From Flavobacterium psychrophilum (GTDB taxonomy: Bacteria; Bacteroidota; Bacteroidia; Flavobacteriales; Flavobacteriaceae): DNA of 29,691 nt. Location of the stretch: assembly GCA_022729635.1 (NCBI GenBank), contig DZAU01000001.1, positions 34,182 to 63,872 on the forward strand. The letters are read 5' to 3'. The notes under the pieces are model-generated. The model worked only from the letters and a program-made list of their open reading frames with translations. It was not told the origin of the DNA and did not search any database. The position numbers were made by a program, and so were the translations under genes. Positions 1 to 6,450 of this stretch are shown here, one piece after another (position 1 is the first letter of the stretch; the number at the start of each line of letters is the position of its first letter).

Positions 1-1910
1 GCATTAAAAAGTGGTTGTTTTGAATAATATCCTGAATTTACAAATACATTATGTTGCTCATTGATATTATAATTCACACCACCTTTTACATTACCACCTA
101 ATATGTTTTCAAAGTCAGTTTCGTAAAGCGGATCGGTTGTTAAATATAAAAAGGTATCTTCTCTTTTAAATCCTTGTTGCGAAATGGCTCCTTGGAAAAA
201 AGCGGAAAGATTGTCATTTGAATATTCTAATTGTGTAAATGCACCATACCATCTTACATAACCATTACTGTTATACTCGATTTTTTCTTGGTTTTTTATA
301 TCTGTCCAAGGATTAGCACTTGGTGAAGCTGAATAGGTTTCGTATAAATATCGGTTAGGATTATTGATGTCTTTATTATCAAAATATACATCAGCACCTA
401 ATCTGTCATTAATGTTTCTAAAGTGGTAACCAACATAAGTTCTAGCATCAATACCAAAATCAAGTATTAAATGGTCGCTTAATTTTGTGTTTAAATTGAT
501 AACAGCACCATACCAGTCGTGAGAGTTTACAGAAGATCGTCTAGTAAATCCTGTACTTCTATTGGTAACATATTCCCCTTCATGACCTGGGGCAGTACTT
601 GGTGAAAGTGGTGTTCCTATACTGTTAGGTTGACCTGTATTATATTTTACAAACTCATCAAAAGGAACTAAACCATTAGCCGTTTTGTAAGCAAAAGGAC
701 TTTTTCCAATGTTTCCTGTACCACCACCACGACCCCAAGATCCGTAAAGAACTGTACTCAATTTCATTTTATCACTCATATTATAATCCCAGTTGAATGA
801 CATTACAGGTTTGTGATAATAATTTCTTGCCCAAGAATATTCTTCTCCATTTAAATATCCCCAATCTGAGTTGTATTTTGTATTAGGTTCGCCATTGCTA
901 CCATATTTCAAATATTCCGAAAGTTTATTTGCAAAACTTCTTTGGTGATGCCATTGTGGTGCACCAGTAAAAGTAAATTGGAAATCGTGTTTATCATTTG
1001 GTTTGTATCCAAAGGCTATAAAGTAATTATTTCCTTGAAATTTAGTACCATCAACATAACCGTCTCCCATAGTAGAACTTAACAAAACGGAAGTGGAAAA
1101 CCCATTTTTCATAATTCCTGTATTGTAAGAACCTTGCACTTTCAAATAATTAGCATTACCAAAACTGGACGAAACAGATCCTCCTTCTTTCATATCTGAT
1201 GTTCTTGTAACAACATTAATTGTTCCACCTACAGAAGAAATCGCCAATTTAGAAGAACCTAAACCTCTTTGAACCTGCATCGCTGATGTAACATCTGACA
1301 ATCCTGCCCAGTTACTCCAATAAACGGCTCCGTTTTCCATATCATTTACAGGAACTCCATTTATCATAACAGCCACGTTTCTTTGATCGAAACCACGAAT
1401 GTTAATTCTGGCATCTCCAAAACCTCCACCTTGTTTAGTTACATAAACCGATGGTGTATTGGCTAAAATTTCAGGAAATTCCTGAGTTCCTAATTTTTCT
1501 TGAATTTCTGCGGCTTTAATAGTAGAAACCGCTACGGGTGTTTTTCTGTCTTTTGCAATATCTACAATTCCAGATTTTACAACAACTTCACTCAATTCAC
1601 TTGAAGTAGCAGTCAAAACGATAGCGCCTAAATCCGTAGTACCTCCAGTTGAAACTGAAAATTTAACAGTTTTGGCATCATAACCAATAAAAGAAATCAC
1701 TAATTCTCCTGAATTAGTAGTAGTGTTAATAGTAAATTTTCCGTCAAAATCTGTTGATGTTCCGATTTTTGTTCCCTTAACTGCAACATTTGTTCCAGGC
1801 AATGAGTTCTGACCATCAGTGATAGTTCCAGTGATTTTCCCTTGAGAAAATACCGTCGAAACTACCATAAACAGTAATCCTGAGAGTAACCAATTTTTCA
1901 TTGTTTTCAT
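1..1910 (-). CDS. TonB-dependent outer-membrane receptor (3' end cut by window edge)
   Basis: The frame is open from an ATG at 1910 to the window edge, giving the first 636 codons or so. Residues 1-22 are a signal peptide ending VFSQ. Residues 24-100 are a carboxypeptidase-regulatory-like domain (GTITDGQNSLPGTNVAVKGT, then DFDGKFT and SFIGY). The plug domain follows at about 125-235 (ARINIRGFDQRN, MINGVPVNDMENG, QVQRGLGSSKLAISSVGGTI). The rest is barrel, with NVFVNSGYYSKQPLFN at the edge, a phrase typical of flavobacterial receptors. It would import a ligand across the outer membrane using TonB energy. No SusD partner is visible (upstream is pgi), so a polysaccharide locus is not supported; iron or another small ligand is possible but unproven. 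A second ATG (1901) is three codons in. The C-terminal barrel lies outside the window. Confidence 0.93.
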   Translation of the reverse strand, partial: MKTMKNWLLSGLLFMVVSTVFSQGKITGTITDGQNSLPGTNVAVKGTKIGTSTDFDGKFTINTTTNSGELVISFIGYDAKTVKFSVSTGGTTDLGAIVLTATSSELSEVVVKSGIVDIAKDRKTPVAVSTIKAAEIQEKLGTQEFPEILANTPSVYVTKQGGGFGDARINIRGFDQRNVAVMINGVPVNDMENGAVYWSNWAGLSDVTSAMQVQRGLGSSKLAISSVGGTINVVTRTSDMKEGGSVSSSFGNANYLKVQGSYNTGIMKNGFSTSVLLSSTMGDGYVDGTKFQGNNYFIAFGYKPNDKHDFQFTFTGAPQWHHQRSFANKLSEYLKYGSNGEPNTKYNSDWGYLNGEEYSWARNYYHKPVMSFNWDYNMSDKMKLSTVLYGSWGRGGGTGNIGKSPFAYKTANGLVPFDEFVKYNTGQPNSIGTPLSPSTAPGHEGEYVTNRSTGFTRRSSVNSHDWYGAVINLNTKLSDHLILDFGIDARTYVGYHFRNINDRLGADVYFDNKDINNPNRYLYETYSASPSANPWTDIKNQEKIEYNSNGYVRWYGAFTQLEYSNDNLSAFFQGAISQQGFKREDTFLYLTTDPLYETDFENILGGNVKGGVNYNINEQHNVFVNSGYYSKQPLFN

Positions 1911-1942
1911 TTTTGAATAGTTTAGTATTTTTGGCAAAATTC

Positions 1943-1979
1943 TAACATTTTATCAAAATAAATGTTAAGGAAATGTTAA
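1943..1979. repeat. Repeated AAATGTTAA motifs upstream of the receptor
   Basis: AAATGTTAA occurs at 1960-1968 and again at 1971-1979, an 11-bp spacing (one helical turn). An inverted copy, TAACATTT, lies at 1943-1950 and forms a dyad with the first copy. The cluster is 33-69 bp upstream of the receptor ATG, where an activator or repressor could bind. In DNA this AT-rich, chance similarity is possible. Confidence 0.35.
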
Positions 1980-2163
1980 TAAAAACACCCTTTACCGATA
2001 CTTTGTTAACAAATACCACCTTATTGTGAAAATATGTTAAAAATATTTTTATATTTAATTGAAAATCAGACGAATACTAACAAACTATATGAGGTTAATA
2101 GTTGATAAATAATGCCCAAAAACAGCCTTATAAAGTGCCAAGAATCGTTATTATAAATGTGTT

Positions 2164-2204
2164 TGCGTAAAAAAAGCCTCAACTTTTTAAAAACCCAAGG
2201 TTTT
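2164..2204 (-). terminator. Possible weak terminator after pgi
   Basis: On the minus strand, about 40 nt after the pgi stop, two short hairpins follow each other (AAAACC/GGTTTT, then AAAAAG/CTTTTT), the second running into a run of T. Stems are only 6 bp and AT-rich, so this is tentative. Confidence 0.35.
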
Positions 2205-2240
2205 CGATGAATTTTTACATTCTTTAACAGTAACTAAAAC

Positions 2241-3884
2241 TTATTTATTTTTTAAAAAATGACTCAATAAAAACGTTGTAGAACTATCGTGTGAATTTAT
2301 TTTATTGGAATGAATTTCATCAAGAATAGAATTGGCTAATTGTTTGCCCAATTCAACTCCCCATTGGTCATAACTAAAAATATTCCAGATAATTCCTTGC
2401 ACAAAAATCTTGTGCTCGTATAATGCAATCAAAGAACCCAATGTTTTTGGAGTCAATTTTTGTATTAAAATGGTATTTGTGGGTTTGTTTCCGCTGAAGA
2501 CTTTAAACGGTAAAAGGAATTTTGCTTTTTCTTCGGTAAGTCCTTGTTTGTCAAATTCTGCCTGAACCTGTTGTTTTGTTTTGCCATTCATCAAGGCTTC
2601 GGTTTGGGCAAAAAAGTTTGACATCAGTTTGTCGTGATGATCTTGATTTCCGTACAAAGGTTTTACAAATCCAATAAAATCAGTAGGAATCAACTTTGTT
2701 CCTTGATGAATTAATTGAAAAAAAGCGTGTTGCGAATTAGTTCCCGGTTCGCCCCAAATAATGGTTCCGGTTTGATAATTTACCGGTTTTCCGTCACGTC
2801 CAACGCTTTTTCCGTTGCTTTCCATAATGCCTTGTTGCAAATAGGGAGCGAGTTTTTGTAAATATTGGGTGTATGGAATTAAGGCTTCGCTTTCGGCACC
2901 AAAAAAATTGTTGTACCAAATGCTTAATAGTGCCAAAACTACCGGAATGTTTTTATCAAAAGATTCGGTTTTGAAATGTTCGTCCATTTCATTGGCTCCA
3001 GATAATAATTCGTCGAAATTATTAAAACCAACAGCCAAACTTATTGAAAGTCCAACAGCGCTCCAAAGAGAAAATCGTCCGCCAACCCAGTCCCACATTG
3101 GAAAAATGTTTTCAGAATTGATGCCAAATTCAGTTACTTTTTGAATATTGGTTGAAACCGCCACAAAATGTTTGGCCACATCTTCCTGTGAGGCTGATTC
3201 TAAAAACCATGCTCTAATTGTTTCTGAATTAGTCAGTGTTTCCTGAGTGGTAAACGTTTTGGAAACAATCACAAAAAGGGTTGTTTCTGGGTTTAGTTTT
3301 TTGATAATTTCATTGACATGATCTCCATCAACATTCGATACAAAATGAACGTTCAAATGGTTTTTATAAAACTGTAAAGCTTCTACAACCATTGCCGGAC
3401 CAAGGTCTGAACCGCCAATCCCGATGTTGACAATATCTGTAAATGGTTTTGCTGTAAACCCTTTTCTTTCTCCGGTTACAACTTCGTTGGTGAAGTTTTT
3501 TATTTTGTTTTTTACTTCAAAAATTTCCGGAATAACATTTTTTCCCTCAACTTTTATATTTGAAGTTGCAGTTGCTCGCAAAGCAGTGTGCAAAACCGCC
3601 CTGTTTTCGGTTTGATTGATGATGTCACCTTCAAAATATTTTGCAATTGCGTCTTTTAACTGTGTTTCATTTGCCAGTCCCAGCAACAAATTTATGGTTT
3701 CCTGATTGATGATGTTTTTAGAATAATCGATTAAAAAATCATTCCATTGCAAATGAAATTGTGATGTTCTTGTATTATCTTCTCTGAACATTGCTGACAT
3801 TGAGGCATTTTGCATCAGTTGAAAATGTTTCTCGAGTTTTTGCCAAGTAGCTGTCGTAGTGGGATTTGTGTTATGTAATGCCAT
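2241..3884 (-). CDS. pgi: Glucose-6-phosphate isomerase
   Basis: It interconverts glucose-6-phosphate and fructose-6-phosphate in the cytoplasm (glycolysis and gluconeogenesis). Family signatures are present: [26 protein letters not shown] and [11 protein letters not shown] longer frame reaches 3911, but I chose the ATG at 3884: it gives 547 residues, and the catalytic residues then fall at Glu355 (IMESNG), His386 (NSQHAFF) and Lys514 (ELGKQ), the E. coli Pgi numbering as I remember it. A TAAATTTG promoter box at 3909-3916 also puts the transcript start downstream of the longer start. The gene follows the M23 peptidase gene at a distance but seems to have its own promoter. Confidence 0.97.
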   Translation of the reverse strand: MALHNTNPTTTATWQKLEKHFQLMQNASMSAMFREDNTRTSQFHLQWNDFLIDYSKNIINQETINLLLGLANETQLKDAIAKYFEGDIINQTENRAVLHTALRATATSNIKVEGKNVIPEIFEVKNKIKNFTNEVVTGERKGFTAKPFTDIVNIGIGGSDLGPAMVVEALQFYKNHLNVHFVSNVDGDHVNEIIKKLNPETTLFVIVSKTFTTQETLTNSETIRAWFLESASQEDVAKHFVAVSTNIQKVTEFGINSENIFPMWDWVGGRFSLWSAVGLSISLAVGFNNFDELLSGANEMDEHFKTESFDKNIPVVLALLSIWYNNFFGAESEALIPYTQYLQKLAPYLQQGIMESNGKSVGRDGKPVNYQTGTIIWGEPGTNSQHAFFQLIHQGTKLIPTDFIGFVKPLYGNQDHHDKLMSNFFAQTEALMNGKTKQQVQAEFDKQGLTEEKAKFLLPFKVFSGNKPTNTILIQKLTPKTLGSLIALYEHKIFVQGIIWNIFSYDQWGVELGKQLANSILDEIHSNKINSHDSSTTFLLSHFLKNK

Positions 3885-3908
3885 AATTTCTTTTAATTTT
3901 TGAAAGTG

Positions 3909-3916
3909 CAAATTTA
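3909..3916 (-). promoter_or_regulatory. Promoter -7 box of pgi
   Basis: TAAATTTG on the minus strand matches the Bacteroidetes -7 consensus TAnnTTTG. The -33 region, about 20 bp upstream, is only a run of T. Transcription would begin near 3903, leaving a leader of about 20 nt before the ATG at 3884. Confidence 0.55.
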
Positions 3917-4003
3917 CAGTTAGTTTACTAATTAAAAACGATTTTTAAATCAATAAAACTTTATTTTTCCAACTATAACCTTATAGTAGTATTTTTTTCT
4001 TGT

Positions 4004-5221
4004 TTACAAATTGGCAATACTGTCTAATTCCCACTTCAAAGATTCAATTTTTGCCTTAAATCTAGGTAGATTTTTTTTATCCATAGGCTGTGAATTGGGC
4101 AATTTTAATCTTAAAGCATCAACTTGCACTCCGTTTTTCCAAAAACGATAACAAACATGTGGTCCAGTCGCCAGACCTGTGCTTCCTACTTTTCCGATAA
4201 TGCTTCCTTGAGTAACTCTTTGTCCTCTACGAACCAAAATTCTTGACATGTGTAAATATTGGGTCGAATAGGTTTTATCATGTTTTATTTTTACAAAATT
4301 CCCGTTTCCTGCAGTGTAGCCTGTTTGTTCCACAATTCCCGAAGCTGTTGTCATAATTGGCGTTCCTGTTGGTGCTGCATAATCTGTTCCTTTGTGTGCT
4401 TTCCAGATATTTTGCACGGGGTGAAATCTGCTTTTGGAAAAGCGTGAGGTAATATTCACATATTTAAGAGGTGATTTTAGAAAGAAGTTCTTGAGGGCTT
4501 TTCCTTCTTCATCATAATAATCTACTTTCCCCGAAGCACCATTCTGAACAAACGGAAAGGCATAAATTATTTTTCCTTTATATTCGAAAAAAGAGGCTTT
4601 AAGGCTATCGACTCCATCATAAATGGTATCGTCAATATATCTTTCGGTAAAAGTGATGCCAAATTTGTCTCCTTTTTTCAACTTGAAAAAATCTATTGAC
4701 CAAGCATACACTTTTATTAATTTATTGGCCAAAGCCACATCTACGCCTTCCTTTTCTAATGCTTCTGACAAGGAACCGTCGAGTTTTCCTGCAATTGTCC
4801 TTTGTTTGATTCTTACTGGTCTAATTTTTTTGTAAACACTTACCGAATCCCTTAAATCAAAAACATAATAACTCCCTCTATCTGGCTGATAAACGAATAC
4901 TTCGAGTTTTTTATAACGGTCTTTTGACCGTAAAAAGGTAAATGGTTTCCCAATTCTTACGGTCCTTACATCAAAGCTGTCTTTTACTTTTTCGATGATG
5001 TTATAAACGAGTTTGTCTCCAAGATTTTGATTTTCAATAATACTTCCAAAAGTATCTCCGCTTTGTATAGTGTCATGAAAAACATTAAAATCATTGAGAT
5101 TAAATCCAAAATTGTTTATTTCCGGTAGTGGTTTTGGGTCTGGAATTATGCTCACAGAATCAGAGTTATTACAAGAAAACACTGAAAATAAAACGATAAT
5201 AAATAGAAATACTTTTTTCAA
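4004..5221 (-). CDS. M23-family (LytM-like) peptidoglycan endopeptidase, lipoprotein
   Basis: Residues 1-17 are a lipoprotein signal with the lipobox VFSC (Cys17), so the protein should be anchored in the periplasm or outer membrane after LspA processing. A LysM/OapA-like segment (QSGDTFGSIIENQNL) lies at about 52-66. A Csd3-type inhibitory domain follows at about 145-220 (LSEALEKEGVDVALANKLI, YAWSIDFF, KKGDKFGI). The M23 domain lies at about 265-370: His276 and Asp280 (HKGTD), His324 (YLHMS) and His355 (GPHVCYRF). The second His of the usual HxH is Cys357, at a zinc-ligand position. This order matches MepM/Csd3-like cell-wall hydrolases that cleave peptide cross-links. The start codon is TTG: no in-frame ATG lies between it and the upstream stop, and the signal peptide begins exactly there. 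Downstream of DUF3108 by about 93 bp, probably co-transcribed. Confidence 0.9.
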   Translation of the reverse strand: MKKVFLFIIVLFSVFSCNNSDSVSIIPDPKPLPEINNFGFNLNDFNVFHDTIQSGDTFGSIIENQNLGDKLVYNIIEKVKDSFDVRTVRIGKPFTFLRSKDRYKKLEVFVYQPDRGSYYVFDLRDSVSVYKKIRPVRIKQRTIAGKLDGSLSEALEKEGVDVALANKLIKVYAWSIDFFKLKKGDKFGITFTERYIDDTIYDGVDSLKASFFEYKGKIIYAFPFVQNGASGKVDYYDEEGKALKNFFLKSPLKYVNITSRFSKSRFHPVQNIWKAHKGTDYAAPTGTPIMTTASGIVEQTGYTAGNGNFVKIKHDKTYSTQYLHMSRILVRRGQRVTQGSIIGKVGSTGLATGPHVCYRFWKNGVQVDALRLKLPNSQPMDKKNLPRFKAKIESLKWELDSIANL

Positions 5222-5314
5222 AGCGTAAATATTTGGTAAATAGTTGTTAATTGATTTTATTTTAAAAATTTTTTACTTGGTATTTGCTCAATTTCTTAAA
5301 AACCAAAAACTAAA

Positions 5315-6100
5315 TTATTGTTGTTGTTTTTTTATTTTTATTTTAAAAGGGTGTTTTAATCCCTTGAAAGACTCTAAATCTGCTTTTAACGACCCTACGA
5401 CCAAACTAGCTTTTATTCGAACTGGCAATCTGTTTTCATCATCTGAAATCCAAACCGTTAGACTTTCTTCTTCTTTAAAAACTCTCCCCGACTGAACCAA
5501 AGGTTTAAAAACCATGGTTGAAATGACTCCAAATTTAGTTGTAATATCATCACGGCCTATGAATTTTAACTTAAATTTTGTGGTTGTATCATCAAAAAAC
5601 ATGTCAATAGCGACGAATTCTCCGGGTTTCATTTTATCAATATTTGAATAATTTCGCAAATAATAAAATGATGACAAAATGTCCTGAGTGTTTTTAGGGA
5701 TAGTGAAGGTGTTTTCGGTACTGTGTTTGTAGTCTTTTACCAGAACCTTGTTTTCTGAATGATTGAAAAAACCTTCTTGATTTTTAGTATAACCGCCCTC
5801 ATTAATTTTTCGAACAAATTGATCAGGATTTCCTGTTTCTTTATCAATGTAGCTTTCGTATAAATCATTTACATTAAAGAAAAACTTAGACACTCCCACC
5901 GTATATCCTTTGCCGATAATATGAAAGTCTTTTTTGTTGTTTACAACAGCTTCTTTAACTTCTAGTGTTGCATAACCTGTATTTATTAAACCAAAATGAA
6001 TTCGGAATTTGAACCATTCTCCGGATTGAAAAGCACTTTCTTTTTGCGGTTTGAAACTTACTGCAGCAATAAATATAAATAACAGAATTATTTTTTTCAT
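5315..6100 (-). CDS. DUF3108 domain protein, exported
   Basis: This 261-residue protein begins MKKIILLFIFIAAVSFKPQ, a secretion signal without an obvious lipobox. The body (EWFKFRIHFGLINTGYATLEV near the start, later YYLRNY, AIDMFFDD and VWISDDENRLPVRIKASLVV) fits DUF3108, a periplasmic or envelope family of unknown biochemical role. A longer frame starts at 6175, but it would begin inside the terminator hairpin at 6167-6187 and upstream of the promoter box at 6145-6152, so the ATG at 6100 is preferred. The neighbouring M23 hydrolase suggests an envelope job. The C-terminus is unusually basic and Gln-rich (KIKIKKQQQ). Confidence 0.82.
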   Translation of the reverse strand: MKKIILLFIFIAAVSFKPQKESAFQSGEWFKFRIHFGLINTGYATLEVKEAVVNNKKDFHIIGKGYTVGVSKFFFNVNDLYESYIDKETGNPDQFVRKINEGGYTKNQEGFFNHSENKVLVKDYKHSTENTFTIPKNTQDILSSFYYLRNYSNIDKMKPGEFVAIDMFFDDTTTKFKLKFIGRDDITTKFGVISTMVFKPLVQSGRVFKEEESLTVWISDDENRLPVRIKASLVVGSLKADLESFKGLKHPFKIKIKKQQQ

Positions 6101-6144
6101 TTTCTTAATTGGGTTATTAATCGGCTGCAAAGCAAATTTTATTC

Positions 6145-6176
6145 CAAATGTATTAAAACAAAAAAACTCAGTCAAA
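6145..6176 (-). promoter_or_regulatory. Promoter of the DUF3108 gene
   Basis: TACATTTG at 6145-6152 matches the -7 consensus; TTTG at 6173-6176 is a -33 box with a 20-bp spacer. The expected start near 6139 leaves a 40-nt leader before the ATG at 6100. The -33 box lies inside the terminator hairpin of the preceding candidate small RNA. Confidence 0.6.
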
Positions 6177-6187
6177 TAATGACTGAG
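6158..6187 (-). terminator. Intrinsic terminator ending the candidate small RNA
   Basis: CTCAGTC and GACTGAG form a perfect 7-bp stem with a 7-nt loop (6167-6187). On the minus strand it is followed directly by seven T. This separates upstream transcription from the DUF3108 gene. Confidence 0.75.
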
Positions 6188-6271
6188 AATTCATGCTATT
6201 AACTAACCAAAAAACTATAAATTATGAAATTTATAGTAAATCCAGAAGGAAACCACCCCTTCCTTTTTTAC
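6158..6271 (-). ncRNA. Candidate structured small RNA, about 115 nt
   Basis: The unit has a TATCTTTG promoter box (6277-6284), an inferred start near 6271 and a T-run terminator at 6158-6187. Between them are a hairpin from AAGGAA/TTCCTT (6246-6265) and a perfect 10-bp hairpin with a 4-nt loop (6214-6237). No good reading frame is present on the minus strand; an 8-codon frame starts inside the terminator region. Since DUF3108 has its own promoter after the terminator, this looks like an independent transcript, though a leader with attenuation cannot be excluded. I cannot assign it to a known RNA family from sequence alone. Confidence 0.5.
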
Positions 6272-6276
6272 GAGTG

Positions 6277-6284
6277 CAAAGATA
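6277..6284 (-). promoter_or_regulatory. Promoter -7 box of the candidate small RNA
   Basis: TATCTTTG on the minus strand is an exact match to TAnnTTTG. The -33 region is only T-rich (complement of 6309-6316). Confidence 0.55.
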
Positions 6285-6362
6285 CTTAACAAGTCAAGTG
6301 TTTTCTATGAAAAATTAAAGTTTAACATATTGTGTATAAAGAAGCTTGCTGTTTGTTGATTA

Positions 6363-6383
6363 TTTTTTCAGAATGTGAAAAAA
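6363..6383 (-). terminator. AT-rich hairpin after the patatin gene
   Basis: TTTTTTCA and TGAAAAAA form an 8-bp stem with a 5-nt loop, 68 nt after the patatin stop. It contains few GC pairs, so it is a weak terminator candidate. Confidence 0.35.
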
Positions 6384-6450
6384 TAACTTGTTTTTTGGGT
6401 TTTTTTCGTAATTTGTGTTGTTTCTAAAGACAAAAAACGGTATTTAAACA

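Larger units (their letters stand above)
1911..2240 (-). other. 330-bp gap upstream of the TonB receptor
   Basis: This stretch separates pgi from the receptor; both are on the minus strand. It holds a weak terminator near the pgi end and a cluster of TTAACATTT-type repeats near the receptor start. I found no convincing TAnnTTTG promoter box and no coding frame. Confidence 0.6.
6101..6450 (-). other. 350-bp non-coding stretch between patatin and DUF3108 genes
   Basis: With the corrected DUF3108 start, this gap holds, in minus-strand order: an AT-rich hairpin after the patatin stop, a TATCTTTG promoter box, three hairpins, a T-run terminator and a second promoter for the DUF3108 gene. These parts are listed separately. 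Confidence 0.7.

Noticed and set aside
3976..3994. Small dyad ACTATAA/TTATAGT after the M23 gene as its terminator.
   Set aside because: The stem is 7 AT-rich pairs with a 2-nt loop, and T-richness is on the wrong strand for the M23 gene.
5315..6175. Longer DUF3108 frame beginning at 6175.
   Set aside because: The extra 25 residues would begin within a terminator hairpin and upstream of the promoter; the signal peptide starts at 6100.
6224..6289. A 21-codon plus-strand frame inside the candidate small RNA region, with an A-rich start context.
   Set aside because: No plus-strand promoter box precedes it, its first codons are just the perfect hairpin, and the minus-strand promoter and terminator explain the region better. 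It remains a minor alternative.
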